Shown: piece after piece, positions 23,755 through 32,818 of the stretch
How positions within the stretch are numbered: the stretch's first letter is position 1
Layout: each line of letters begins with the position of its first letter
Origin: Lentzea pudingi
GTDB lineage: Bacteria > Actinomycetota > Actinomycetes > Mycobacteriales > Pseudonocardiaceae
NCBI RefSeq assembly: GCF_014646255.1
Contig: NZ_BMNC01000001.1
Coordinates: 279,366-343,365 of the forward strand
DNA length: 64,000 bases
Direction of reading: 5' to 3'
Translations under genes and position numbers: made by a program
Notes under the pieces: model-generated
The model's input: the letters and a program-made list of their open reading frames with translations, nothing else
Told to the model about the DNA's origin: nothing
Databases searched by the model: none

Positions 23755-25208
23755 GAGGTCCTCCTGCGCGGCGCGGTGATCGCGAGAACCGCCATGTCGT
23801 CGTGTGCTCCTCCGCCGATCCAGTGCGAGGCGAGCATGTGCACGTGTTCGACGAGCGCCTCGGCCGGCATGCCGCCGCAGCCCGTCAACGCGCGGCGCAG
23901 CCGGTCCTCGCCGAACTCCTCGTCGCCGAGCGGGCCGCCGCAGGCCTCGGTGATGCCGTCGGTGTAGAGCAGGCACGAGTCGCCCGGCGCCAGCACGACC
24001 TCGTCCGTCGCCGTTACGATCCGCGGCAGGATGCCGACGAGCGTGCCCTTGGTGGCGGCCACCTCGACGGCGCCGCTGGCCCGCACGATCAGCGGTGGCA
24101 GGTGCCCGCCCGAGGTCAGCGTGACGTGCAGGCCCTCGTCCACCGGGCGGACGGTGCCGACGACGGTGGTGATGAAACGCGACTCGTCCGTCGTGAGCAG
24201 CGCCTGGTTGAGGGCGTGCAGCATCTTGTCGTGGTCGGTCACGACCTGCAGGAGCGCGTGCACGGCCGTGCGGACCTTGCCGGTCTGCGCCGCCGCGTCG
24301 AGACCCTTGCCGCAGACGTCGCCGAGCACGACGAACAGCTGGTCGTCCGGCAGTTCGTGGACGTCGTAGAAGTCGCCGCCGACATGTTCGGTGTCGCCAG
24401 ACGCGCGGTAGCGACCGGCCAGTTCGACGTGCTCGTAGCGGCGCAGCGCGGGCGGCAGCAGGTCGCGGGTCAGCCGTTCGGTGATCACGGCCTGCTGGGT
24501 GAACAGGCTCGCCGCCGAGATCGCCACGCCCGCACGGGAGGCGAACAGCCGCGCGAACGCCTCCTCGCCCTCGCTGAACCGCTCACCCCGCCTCATCAGG
24601 ATCAACGCCCCGGCGGGCACGCCGTGACCGGGCAGGGGCGTCACCACGATCGACGACACGTCCCGGGCCAGCCACTCCGGCGCCACGGCCGGGTCGATCC
24701 ACTGCGACGGCACGGGCGGGAAGCCGCGCAGCACCTCGCTGAGCCCCGCCACCGCCTCGACGTCGACGTGCCGCAGCTCGTACGTGGGCGGCTCACCCCG
24801 GCGGCAGCGCGTGACGGGGTGCCCGTCGACCGACGGCGGCGCGATCACCAGCACCTCGTCCGCGAGGTGGGCGGCGGCCAGCTCGGCCACGACGGTCATG
24901 CACCGCTCGGGGTTGAGGGACATCATCAGGGCGCCGGACATCCGCGTCAGCAGCGCGGCCCGCTCGCGTTCCAGCAGCAGGTCCGTCTCGTCCAGCAGCC
25001 ACCAGGTGGCGGAGCCGTCCTCGTTGTCGGCCCGGTGCACGGCATAGCTGCGTTCCGCGACGCTCACGGTCTCGCCGTGCCGCCAGTGCGGGGCGATCCG
25101 CTGGGGGAACAGGGACTTTGCGGCGTCGTTCATGCTGTGCACCGCACCGGAAGCGTCGATGACGAGCGCGGGGCACGGTGAACGCAACCAGCTGGAAACC
25201 GCGACCAC
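23751..25208 (-). CDS. PP2C/SpoIIE-type phosphatase with PAS and GAF regions
   Basis: 485 aa from GTG 25208. An N-terminal PAS-like segment (about 10-75, CPALVIDASGAVHSMNDAA), a GAF domain (about 90-245) and a C-terminal SpoIIE/RsbU phosphatase domain with its metal-binding motifs HVGGDFYDV, GDVCGKG and GGGAHDDMAVL. Such enzymes dephosphorylate STAS anti-anti-sigma factors and so switch on a general stress or developmental sigma factor. The downstream B12 sensor gene is translationally coupled. A STAS protein at 3993-4334 is a possible substrate but unlinked. Confidence 0.9.
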   Translation of the reverse strand: MVAVSSWLRSPCPALVIDASGAVHSMNDAAKSLFPQRIAPHWRHGETVSVAERSYAVHRADNEDGSATWWLLDETDLLLERERAALLTRMSGALMMSLNPERCMTVVAELAAAHLADEVLVIAPPSVDGHPVTRCRRGEPPTYELRHVDVEAVAGLSEVLRGFPPVPSQWIDPAVAPEWLARDVSSIVVTPLPGHGVPAGALILMRRGERFSEGEEAFARLFASRAGVAISAASLFTQQAVITERLTRDLLPPALRRYEHVELAGRYRASGDTEHVGGDFYDVHELPDDQLFVVLGDVCGKGLDAAAQTGKVRTAVHALLQVVTDHDKMLHALNQALLTTDESRFITTVVGTVRPVDEGLHVTLTSGGHLPPLIVRASGAVEVAATKGTLVGILPRIVTATDEVVLAPGDSCLLYTDGITEACGGPLGDEEFGEDRLRRALTGCGGMPAEALVEHVHMLASHWIGGGAHDDMAVLAITAPRRRTS

Positions 25209-25254
25209 GGTCGAATTGTGTCATCCGAAGCGGATCAAGAACAACGTTTGAAGG

Positions 25255-25285
25255 CCCGCAGAGCGGGTAGCGGTCCTCAAAGGAC
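25255..25285 (-). terminator. Double hairpin after PhzF
   Basis: Two adjacent short inverted repeats, CCCGC-aga-GCGGG (25255-25267) and GTCCT-caa-AGGAC (25273-25285), lie in the gap between the PhzF stop and the phosphatase start, both on the minus strand. No T-tract follows. It could be a weak terminator or a regulatory leader for the phosphatase operon. Confidence 0.4.
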
Positions 25286-25287
25286 GA

Positions 25288-26118
25288 TCACAGGGTCACC
25301 CTTCCGGTGATGCCGAGCACGGAGTTCCCGCCGACCCAGATCTCGCCGCCGTCCTGGACGAGGTGGACCCGGCCCTTGCGGCCGAGCGCGGTGCCCTGCG
25401 CCGCGACGTACCTCGGCTGGGCGATCCCCGCCGGGATGAGCCACTGGGCGATCGAGGCGTTGAGGCTGCCCGTCACCGGGTCCTCCTCGAACCGGCCGCC
25501 CTCGTTCACGAACGCCCGCACCTCGAACGCGGCCTCGCCCCCGTCGGGATGCGGCCCGACCAGGCCGATGCCGGTGAACTCGCCGAACCGCTGGTAGTCG
25601 GGCCGCACCGCGAGCACGGCCTCGGCGGAGTGCAGCAGCACCGCCACCCAGCCCGGTCCGTTGTCGGCCCACTGCGCGCCGGCGATCTCCTCCGGCGCGA
25701 TCGCCAGGGCCGCGGCCAGGGCGGTGTGGTCCTCCACCGGACCGCCGCGCAGCAGTGGCGGGGCGGCGAACGCGAGCCGCGACTCGTCGCGACGCACCTC
25801 CACGAGGCCGGCGCCGCACTCCTGCACCAGCCGGTCGGGGTCGCGCGGGGTGTGCCCGGCGGCCAGCCACGCGTGCGCCGAGCCGAGCGTCGGATGGCCC
25901 GCGAACGGCAGCTCGCGGCTCACCGTGAAGATCCTCACCCGGTAGTCGGCGGCAGGGTCCTCAGGCGGCAGGAGGAATGTCGTCTCGGCGAGGTTCGTCC
26001 AGTTCGCGAACGCCGCCATCTCCTCCGTGGACAGGCCCTCCGCGTCGTGCACGACAGCGAGCGCGTTGCCCTTCATGAACTCGTCGGTGAACACGTCGAC
26101 CTGACTGAACGTCCGCAT
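25288..26118 (-). CDS. PhzF-family isomerase
   Basis: 276 aa, the full PhzF length. It starts MRTFSQVDVFTDEFMKGNALAVV; the NLAETTFLL segment holds the catalytic Glu typical of the family, SRELPFAGHPTLGSAHAW follows, and the second half-repeat contains EEDPVTGSLNASIAQWL. PhzF enzymes isomerise diene diols in phenazine synthesis, but most homologues act on unknown substrates; no other phenazine genes are present. It starts at ATG 26118, divergent from the PHB depolymerase gene. Confidence 0.9.
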   Translation of the reverse strand: MRTFSQVDVFTDEFMKGNALAVVHDAEGLSTEEMAAFANWTNLAETTFLLPPEDPAADYRVRIFTVSRELPFAGHPTLGSAHAWLAAGHTPRDPDRLVQECGAGLVEVRRDESRLAFAAPPLLRGGPVEDHTALAAALAIAPEEIAGAQWADNGPGWVAVLLHSAEAVLAVRPDYQRFGEFTGIGLVGPHPDGGEAAFEVRAFVNEGGRFEEDPVTGSLNASIAQWLIPAGIAQPRYVAAQGTALGRKGRVHLVQDGGEIWVGGNSVLGITGRVTL

Positions 26119-26249
26119 ACCGCCACGCTAGTCAATGGTGCGTGCCGACGTCTGACTCCGCTTCGGGGTGGGGGCCGCACACGTGGTGTGGTCCGGTTAT
26201 CCGCTCTTAACCTCAAAAGCCTGTCCTGCCTGCAATGACGGAGGCGCAC

Positions 26250-27478
26250 ATGCGATTGAGGAACGTGCTCGTGGCACTCGCGGCGGCCACCGGCCTGGCC
26301 GCTGCTTCCCTGTCGATCTCGCTCGCTGCGGTCCCGCCACCGCAGTCCGGCGCCCTCACCAAGTACGACGTCACCGGCACCTACGTCAGCGGGTTGTCGT
26401 CCGGCGGCTTCATGGCGAACCAGCTGCACGTCGCGTACTCCGGGCTGTTCCAGGGCGCGGGCATCTTCTCCGCCGGCGCCTACGACTGCGCGCAGAACAA
26501 CCTCAACACCGCGCTCCTCGCGTGCATGGACACCCTCCAAGCCCGCAAGACGCCCGCCCAGCTGGAACAACTGACCCGCGACCGGGCGGCGGCGGGCACC
26601 CTCGACGCGCCGGCGAACCTGTCCGGCGACCCCGTCTGGCTCTTCCACGGCACCGCGGACGACACCGTCGCCCGCGTCGTGAACGACGACCTCGCCACCT
26701 ACTACCGCGACTTCGGCGCGCGCGTCACCTACAACAACACCAGCGCGGCCGGGCACGCGTGGGTCAGCCCGATCGGCCCGAACGCCTGCGGTGCCACGGC
26801 TTCGCCGTATGTCAACAAGTGCGGCACCTCCGACCCGGTCAAGGAGATGCTCGGGCACCTCTTCGGTTCGGTGAACCCGGCCACCTCGACGCTGTCCGGC
26901 AAGCTCGTCCAGTTCGACCAGGGCCAGTACGCACCCGGCGGCAACGCGGCGTCGATCAGCATGGGACGCGAGGGGTTCGCCTACGTGCCGCGGTCGTGCG
27001 AGACCGGGCCCTGCAAGCTGATGGTGACGCTGCACGGGTGCTACCAGTACTTCGGACTGGTCGGCAACGCGTTGATGGACAAGGCCTATCTCAACGAGTA
27101 CGCCGACACCAACAACATGATCGTGCTCTACCCGCAGGCCACCACGATGACCGGCAACCCCCGCGGCTGCTGGGACTGGTGGGGATACCAGTCGCCGCAG
27201 TACGCGCTCAAGTCCGGACCGCAGATGGCGGCAGTGGTGAACATGGTCAAGGCGTTGAGCACCGGCGGACCGTCGCCCACGACGACGACCATCACCACGA
27301 CCCCGCCGACTCGGAATGCGTGACCGCGAGCAACTACGCCCACACCGTCGCCGGCCGCGCCCACGTGACACTGGGCCAGACCTACGCGCTGGGCTCGAAC
27401 CAGCCCCTCGGGCTGTGGAACACCTTCACCACCAGCGTGATCCGGCAGACCGCCCCGAACCACTGGGTGAGGTGCTGA
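26250..27478 (+). pseudogene. Secreted poly(3-hydroxybutyrate) depolymerase with C-terminal frameshift
   Basis: ATG 26250 is preceded by GGAGG and gives a signal peptide (MRLRNVLVALAAATG to LAAVPPP). The catalytic domain holds the lipase box GLSSGGF, acidic region GTADDTV, oxyanion strand TLHGCYQYF and His in AGHAWVSP. The frame ends at 27323 inside a Thr-rich linker (SPTTTTITTTPP). The adjacent frame, 27315-27478, encodes CVTASNYAHTVAGRAHVTLG and ends APNHWVRC, the small C-terminal domain that normally follows such linkers. A loss of one base (or gain of two) near 27290-27315 separates them. The catalytic part may still be secreted and active. A sequencing error is possible in the ACG/ACC repeat. 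Confidence 0.75.
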
Positions 27479-27490
27479 TCCACGAACGAA

Positions 27491-27518
27491 CGGGGTGGCG
27501 GCACACGCCGCCACCCCG
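27491..27518. terminator. Bidirectional terminator hairpin
   Basis: Perfect 11-bp stem CGGGGTGGCGG / CCGCCACCCCG (27491-27501 and 27508-27518) with a six-base loop, lying between the stop codons of two convergent genes (depolymerase and GH114). Strong GC stem, no T-tract, as is common in actinomycetes. Confidence 0.85.
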
Positions 27519-27525
27519 GACCGCG

Positions 27526-28371
27526 TCAGCAGTGGTCGAACGCGTAACCGGACTGACCGGGCCCGACGAGGTAGCGGTCGCGCAACGTCGTGGTGGCCGG
27601 GGTGTCCGGGTCGTCGCACACGTCCTCGAACGTGCCGCGCAGGTCATCGGTGTACTCGATGTCCATCGTGCGCGAGCCGTACACGTCCGAATAGGACGAA
27701 CACTCCTCCCAGCGGTGGCACTCCTCGGAGACCGCGAAGTCGAAACCGACCTCGGAGCGTCCGCGTGCGGCCTGCTCGGCGGAGTTCTTCTGGCCGATCG
27801 CGAGGCCCTTGGCGTGCGTGCGGTCGGCGAGCAGCTTCGCGTAGGCGAGGTTGTTGTTCACGCTCAGCTTGCCCTTGGAACGCAGGTAGGAGTCGAGGTT
27901 GTCCACCTCGACGGCCTTGAAGCCCTTGGCCGCGCACTGGTCGAGGGTCCGGCCGATGATCGAGGCGAGCTCGGTGCGCTTCGCCGCCGTCGACGTGTCG
28001 AGCAGGAACTCGTCCGGCCAGTTCGGGTCGATGATCGGCCTGCCGGACGAGTCCTTGAGCACCAGGTGCCCGCGCTGGTTCAGCCACACGTCGCGGTCGG
28101 CGGGCTGGGACTGGAACCCGTTGACGTAGCAGATGTTGTAGAGGCCGGCGGCGGGTGAGGCGGTGGCGTCGCGCGTCACCATCGTCACGCCGCGGGGAGG
28201 CGTGTACGCGGCACCGAGCTGGTAGTCGAGGACCGCGCCGGCCGGAGGGAGTTCGACCGCCGCGGCCGAGGTGTCCGCCTGGCTCGACGACGTCATCGGC
28301 CCGGCGACGCAGGCCGCGAGGGCGAGTGCGGTGAGGGCGGTCCCGGCCAGGGCGCGTGCAGGGGAGGTCAT
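27526..28371 (-). CDS. GH114 endo-alpha-1,4-polygalactosaminidase-like lipoprotein
   Basis: 281 aa. Lipoprotein signal with lipobox LALAAC at residue 21, then a TIM-barrel domain: YQLGAAYTPPRGVTMVTRD, ICYVNGFQ, NWPDEFLLDTS, KGFKAVEVDNLDSY with the acidic residues conserved in GH114, GLAIGQKN and DFAVSEECHRWEEC. The family cleaves alpha-1,4-galactosamine polymers such as fungal and bacterial exopolysaccharide (Pel-like) chains. It is divergent from the sugar ABC operon and shares its upstream region, so joint control is possible. Confidence 0.85.
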   Translation of the reverse strand: MTSPARALAGTALTALALAACVAGPMTSSSQADTSAAAVELPPAGAVLDYQLGAAYTPPRGVTMVTRDATASPAAGLYNICYVNGFQSQPADRDVWLNQRGHLVLKDSSGRPIIDPNWPDEFLLDTSTAAKRTELASIIGRTLDQCAAKGFKAVEVDNLDSYLRSKGKLSVNNNLAYAKLLADRTHAKGLAIGQKNSAEQAARGRSEVGFDFAVSEECHRWEECSSYSDVYGSRTMDIEYTDDLRGTFEDVCDDPDTPATTTLRDRYLVGPGQSGYAFDHC

Positions 28372-28485
28372 AGGCGCCTTACTCCTTGATCGCTCATGAA
28401 TGGTGATTGAGTGTGAGCGACTCTAGCGAGATCAGGCCTGTGCGGCTAGAAAGCAATCTCAATCGGTCACGGTGCTTGCGTGTTT

Positions 28486-28504
28486 GAGCGATTCACGCTT
28501 AGTG
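28486..28504 (+). promoter_or_regulatory. Putative promoter/operator of the sugar ABC operon
   Basis: An AGCG-attca-CGCT inverted repeat (28487-28499) overlaps the -10 region of a possible promoter (TTGCGT 28476-28481, 17-base spacer, TTAGTG 28499-28504). A similar string, GATTCGCGCTAA, occurs in front of the DeoR gene (32821-32832), against GATTCACGCTTA here (28490-28501). This points to one regulator acting at both places. Confidence 0.45.
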
Positions 28505-28544
28505 TCCCCGACCACACAGCCGCACCCACCCCTGAGGAGTCGAC

Positions 28545-29813
28545 GTGGCACACGGCAGAGGGCTGAGCCGCCGGACGGTGCTGACCATGGGCGCCGCGCT
28601 CGTCATGACGGCGGCGTGCGGCACGGGCTCCGGCGGTGACGGCAAGGTGAAGGTGTGGCACGGCTACACCGACAAGGAGGCCGCGGCGTTCGACAAGCTC
28701 GCGGCGCGCTGGAACACCACGCACCCCGACCAGCAGGTCGAGCTGGTGTTCAACGGCGGCAACGACAACGCGCTGCAGAAGACGCTGGCGTCGTTCGCCT
28801 CGGGCAACCCGCCGGAGGTCGCCTACCAGTACGGCTCCTCGATCACCGGGCTCACCGGCCGCCCGCAGACGCAGGACCTCACCGACCTGCTGCGCGGCGA
28901 CGCGGCGTTCGGCTGGGACGACCTCTTCCCGGCGGGCCGCGAGGCCGCGACCGTCGACGGCAAGATCTACGGCGTTCCCGCCCTCGTCGACAACCTCTCG
29001 CTCGTCTACAACAAGAAGCTCTTCGACGAGGCCGAGATCGCACACCCCACCGAGTCCTGGACGTGGGACGACTTCCGCTCGGCCGCGCGGAAGCTCAGCG
29101 GTGACGGCAGGTTCGGCTGGGCGTACGTCAACGACGGCACCGAGGACACGGTGTGGCGGTTCCTCGCCCTGCTCTGGCAGGCGGGCGGCGACCTGCTGGC
29201 CGCGGACGGCAAGAAGGCCGCGTTCGACTCGGACGCCGGGCTGCAGGCCATGCGGCTGTTGCGGGACATGGCCGTCACGGACAAGTCCGTGTACCTGGAC
29301 GCGGGGGACCAGCAGTACCTCAACCTCTTCAACTCCGGCCGCGTCGCGATGCTGTGGACCGGGCCGTGGGACCTCGGTTCGATCAACGAGGACGTGTCGT
29401 ACGGTGTGCAGATCCTGCCGGGCAGGGTCACCCACGCGACGATCGCCGGGCCGGACACGTTCGTCGTGTTCGGTGACAACGGCCGCACGAAGGCGCTGCC
29501 GTTCCTGAAGTGGCTGCTCTCCGCGGAGATCCACCTCGAGTTCGCGATGGAGACCGGTCACCTGCCGATCCGCCAGTCCGAGGTGGACCTCTCCGGCTAC
29601 GCCGAGTTCGAGGCCAAGTACCCCGGTACCAAGGTGTTCGTCGACAACCTCGCGAAGAACGTCACGAAGTCCCGGCCCAACATCCCGCAGTACCCCAAGA
29701 TCTCGCAGGTGCTGGGCACCGCCGTGCAGTCCGTCCTGCTCGGTCAGGCCGAACCGGAGGCCGCGCTGGCGCAGTCCCGCGGCGAGGTCGACCAGGCGCT
29801 GGCGGGATCGTGA
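28545..29813 (+). CDS. ABC transporter sugar-binding lipoprotein (family 1)
   Basis: 422 aa from GTG 28545, preceded by AGGAG. The N-terminus combines a twin-arginine-like motif (SRRTVLTMG) with a lipobox (TAAC, Cys near residue 25), so export as a folded lipoprotein is likely. The mature part shows the family 1 solute-binding fold: KVKVWHGYTDKEAAAFDKLA, IYGVPALVDNLSLVYNKKLFD, and FNSGRVAMLWTGPWDLG. The GH4 glycosidase in the operon suggests an alpha-galactoside or alpha-glucoside ligand. Its stop overlaps the first permease start by 4 bases. Confidence 0.92.
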   Translation: MAHGRGLSRRTVLTMGAALVMTAACGTGSGGDGKVKVWHGYTDKEAAAFDKLAARWNTTHPDQQVELVFNGGNDNALQKTLASFASGNPPEVAYQYGSSITGLTGRPQTQDLTDLLRGDAAFGWDDLFPAGREAATVDGKIYGVPALVDNLSLVYNKKLFDEAEIAHPTESWTWDDFRSAARKLSGDGRFGWAYVNDGTEDTVWRFLALLWQAGGDLLAADGKKAAFDSDAGLQAMRLLRDMAVTDKSVYLDAGDQQYLNLFNSGRVAMLWTGPWDLGSINEDVSYGVQILPGRVTHATIAGPDTFVVFGDNGRTKALPFLKWLLSAEIHLEFAMETGHLPIRQSEVDLSGYAEFEAKYPGTKVFVDNLAKNVTKSRPNIPQYPKISQVLGTAVQSVLLGQAEPEAALAQSRGEVDQALAGS

Positions 29814-30697
29814 CGCTCGACCGCCGCAAGCTCGCCGACCACGCCGCCGGGTGGGGGTTCGCCGCCCCCGCCGTGGTGCTGATCGGGGTGTTCGGACTCG
29901 TCCCCGTCGTGTGGTCGTTCGCGCTCTCCTTCCAGCACACCGACCTCACCTCGCCCGGCACGTTCGCGGGCGGCGAGAACTACGCCAAGCTCGTCGCCGA
30001 CCCGCTGTTCTGGGACGCCGCCCGCCGCACGCTCGTCTACGTGGCACTGTTCGTGCCGGTCACGCTCGCGCTCGCCCTGCCGATAGCGGTGATGCTCAAC
30101 CAGCGGATCCGCGGCGTCGTGCTGTACCGGCTCGCCGTGTCCGTGCCCCTGGTGACGTCCACGGTCGCGACCGGCATCATGTTCAGCTGGCTGGCGAACC
30201 CGCAGTTCGGGCTGGTCAACGCCGCGCTCGACGCGGTCGGGCTGCCCAAGCAGGGCTTCTTCTCCGATCCCGGTCAGGCGTTGTTCGCCGTGGTCGCGAT
30301 GACGGTGTGGGGCTGGCTCGGGTTCGCGGTCATCATCTACCTGGCCGCGTTGCAGAACGTGCCGAGGGACCTGCTCGAAGCGTCCTCTTTGGACGGATGC
30401 GGCCGTGCGCGCTCGTTCTGGCACGTCGAGCTGCCGCTGGTGTCGCCCGCCACCGGGTTCCTGCTGGTGTGGCTCACGATCAACGGCCTGCAGCTCTTCG
30501 ACGCGGTGTACGTGACGACCAAGGGCGGGCCGCTCCGCGCGACCACCGTGCTCGTCTACCACCTCTACAACGAGGCCTTCGTGAGCTTCGACGGCGGCTA
30601 CGCGGCGGCCATCGGCTGTGCGGTCTTCGTGCTGATCGCCGCGTTCACCCTCCTGCAGTTGCGGTTCAACCGCCGGTCCCACTACGAGGTTCGATGA
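29810..30697 (+). CDS. ABC sugar transporter permease (MalF type)
   Basis: Start GTG 29810 overlaps the binding-protein stop (GTGA). 295 aa with six predicted helices and the EAA loop EASSLDGCGRARSFWHVELP that docks the ATPase. It is the first of two permeases forming a heterodimeric channel with the following gene. No ATP-binding subunit is encoded in the operon, so a shared MsiK-like ATPase elsewhere on the chromosome probably energises it, as is common in actinomycetes. Confidence 0.92.
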   Translation: MTLDRRKLADHAAGWGFAAPAVVLIGVFGLVPVVWSFALSFQHTDLTSPGTFAGGENYAKLVADPLFWDAARRTLVYVALFVPVTLALALPIAVMLNQRIRGVVLYRLAVSVPLVTSTVATGIMFSWLANPQFGLVNAALDAVGLPKQGFFSDPGQALFAVVAMTVWGWLGFAVIIYLAALQNVPRDLLEASSLDGCGRARSFWHVELPLVSPATGFLLVWLTINGLQLFDAVYVTTKGGPLRATTVLVYHLYNEAFVSFDGGYAAAIGCAVFVLIAAFTLLQLRFNRRSHYEVR

Positions 30698-31500
30698 GAA
30701 GGCCCAGCGCACTGCACCTGGTCCTGCTGCCGCTCTCGGTCGTGATGGTCACGCCCCTGGTCTGGATGCTGCTGGTGTCGGTGTCCACCCAGGCGGAGTC
30801 GCGCAGGTTCCCCCCGGGGCTCCCCAGCGGGATCGAGTGGGAGAACTACCTGGCGGCGATGCGGGACGCGCCACTGGGGTCGTGGCTGGTCAACAGCTTC
30901 GTGGTGTCCGTCGTCTGCGTGGCCGGCAACCTGGTGCTCTGCTCGCTCGCGGGGTACGCCTTCGCCCGCATCCGGTTCCTCGGCGGCAGGGTCGCGTTCT
31001 TCCTGATGCTCGCGACGCTGATGGTGCCGTTCCAGATCGTCATGCTGCCGTTGCTGATCATGATGCGGTCGCTGGGGCTGGTCGACACGCTCGGCGCGTT
31101 GATCGCGCCCAACCTGGCCACCGCGTTCGGCGTGTTCCTGATGCGGCAGTTCTTCACCACGCTGCCCCGCGAGCTGGAGGAGGCCGCGCGGATCGACGGC
31201 GCGAGCAGGCTGCGGACGTTGCTGCAGGTGCTGCTGCCGTTGATGCGCCCGACTCTCGCGACCCTCGCGGTGCTCACGTTCCTGCAGACCTGGAACGACT
31301 TCCTGTGGCCGTTGATCGTCGTGCAGAGTCCGGACGCGATGACCGTCCAACTGGGACTGCAGAGCTTCCAGGGAGCGCACACCACGAACTGGCCGAAGCT
31401 CATGGCCGGCACGGTGCTCAGCCAGCTGCCCGTCCTGCTCGTCTTCTTCTTCGCCCAGCGGTTCTTCGTGCGGTCGGTGGCCGCGGCGGGCATCAAGTGA
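30694..31500 (+). CDS. ABC sugar transporter permease (MalG type)
   Basis: ATG 30694 overlaps the preceding stop (ATGA). 268 aa, six predicted helices, EAA loop EAARIDGASRLRTLLQVLLP and the MalG-type C-terminus ending FVRSVAAAGIK. It pairs with the upstream permease. The 12-base gap to the GH4 gene, which contains AAAGG, shows continued operon structure. Confidence 0.92.
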   Translation: MRRPSALHLVLLPLSVVMVTPLVWMLLVSVSTQAESRRFPPGLPSGIEWENYLAAMRDAPLGSWLVNSFVVSVVCVAGNLVLCSLAGYAFARIRFLGGRVAFFLMLATLMVPFQIVMLPLLIMMRSLGLVDTLGALIAPNLATAFGVFLMRQFFTTLPRELEEAARIDGASRLRTLLQVLLPLMRPTLATLAVLTFLQTWNDFLWPLIVVQSPDAMTVQLGLQSFQGAHTTNWPKLMAGTVLSQLPVLLVFFFAQRFFVRSVAAAGIK

Positions 31501-31511
31501 AAGGCTCTCCC

Positions 31512-32792
31512 ATGTTCACCATCGCCTTCGTGGGCGCGGGTTCCGTCGAGTTCACCCGCCAGCTCCTGCGGGACGTGCTGTCGTTCCGGGAGCTCGCTGA
31601 CGTCACCATCTCGTTGCACGACATCGACTCCGAACGGCTGGAGGTCGCCGCCGCTCTCGCCCGCCTGGCCGGGGGAAAGCGCATCCGCACCTCGCTGGCG
31701 CGCCGGGAAGCCCTGGAGGGTGCCGACGTCGTCGTCAACATGGTCGCGATCGGCGGGCACAGGGCGACGCTGACGGACTTCGACGTGCCGGAGTCGTTCG
31801 GCCTGCGGCAGACCATCGGCGACACCCTGGGGATCGGCGGGATCTTCCGCGGCCTGCGCACCTTCCCGTTCCTGGACGGGCTCGCGGCGGACATGCTCGC
31901 CGTGTGCCCGCAGGCGTGGTTGCTCAACTACACCAACCCGATGGCGATGAACATCCAGTACCTCGCGACCGTCGCGCCGCGGCTCAAGGTGGCGGGGCTG
32001 TGCCATTCCGTGCACTGGACGATCCACGACCTGAGCGCGCTGGTCGGGGTGCCGCACGACGAGGTGGACTTCCTGTCCGCCGGCGTGAACCACCAGGCGT
32101 GGATCCTGCGCTGGCAGCACGAGGGCCGCGACCTGTACCCGGCCCTGGACGCGGCGATCGCGGCCGATCCCGGGCTGGCCCGGCGGGTGCGCGTCGACCT
32201 GTACCGCCGCTTCGGCTTCTACCCGACGGAGACGAGCGAGCACTCGTCCGAGTACGTGCCCTGGTACCTGCGGCACCGGTCCGAAGTGGAGCGTCTGCGC
32301 CTCCCGGTCCGCGAGTACGCGACGATCAGCGCGGACAACGTCGCCACGTACGAGAAGACCCGCGACGCGCTGGCCGCCGGAGACCCACCGCCGCCGCTGA
32401 CCGAGGACGCCGTCGAGTACGCGCCGCAGGTGATCCACAGCCTCGTCACCGGGCAGCGGCGCACGATCCAGGTGAACGTCGCGAACCACGGCCTGATCTC
32501 CAACCTGCCCGAGGGCGCCGCCGTGGAGGTGTCCGCGACGCTGGACCGGCTCGGCGTGCACCCGCACCGCGTCGGCGCCCTGCCCCGTCAGCTCGCGGCC
32601 CTGAACCGGGGCTTCCTCAACGTCGTCGACCTGACCGTGGCGGCGGCCGTGGAGGGCAACCCCGATCACGTCCGGCACGCGGCCCTGTGCGATCCGGCGA
32701 CGGCCGCCGCGCTCACCGTGACCGAGATCGACGAGCTGGTGGCCGCGATGACGGCGGCCCACGGCGACCTACTGCCTGCCGCACTGCGATAA
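31512..32792 (+). CDS. GH4 alpha-glucosidase/alpha-galactosidase, NAD-dependent
   Basis: 426 aa from ATG 31512 (MFTIAFVGAGSVEFTRQLL): Rossmann NAD site GAGSVEF, the GH4 signatures LLNYTNPMAMN, CHSVHW with the metal-ligand Cys-His, and GVNHQAW. GH4 enzymes open glycosidic bonds by an NAD/Mn2+ oxidation-elimination mechanism. The CHSV motif is the form seen in MelA-like alpha-galactosidases rather than in phospho-glycosidases (CDxP), which matches import by an ABC system without phosphorylation. It degrades the disaccharide or oligosaccharide brought in by the transporter. Confidence 0.9.
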   Translation: MFTIAFVGAGSVEFTRQLLRDVLSFRELADVTISLHDIDSERLEVAAALARLAGGKRIRTSLARREALEGADVVVNMVAIGGHRATLTDFDVPESFGLRQTIGDTLGIGGIFRGLRTFPFLDGLAADMLAVCPQAWLLNYTNPMAMNIQYLATVAPRLKVAGLCHSVHWTIHDLSALVGVPHDEVDFLSAGVNHQAWILRWQHEGRDLYPALDAAIAADPGLARRVRVDLYRRFGFYPTETSEHSSEYVPWYLRHRSEVERLRLPVREYATISADNVATYEKTRDALAAGDPPPPLTEDAVEYAPQVIHSLVTGQRRTIQVNVANHGLISNLPEGAAVEVSATLDRLGVHPHRVGALPRQLAALNRGFLNVVDLTVAAAVEGNPDHVRHAALCDPATAAALTVTEIDELVAAMTAAHGDLLPAALR

Positions 32793-32818
32793 CGAGCAGG
32801 TGAAGTGCGCGATTGCCG

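Noticed and set aside
25288..26118. Phenazine biosynthesis locus
   Set aside because: Only a PhzF-family gene is present; no phzA/B, D, E or G neighbours.
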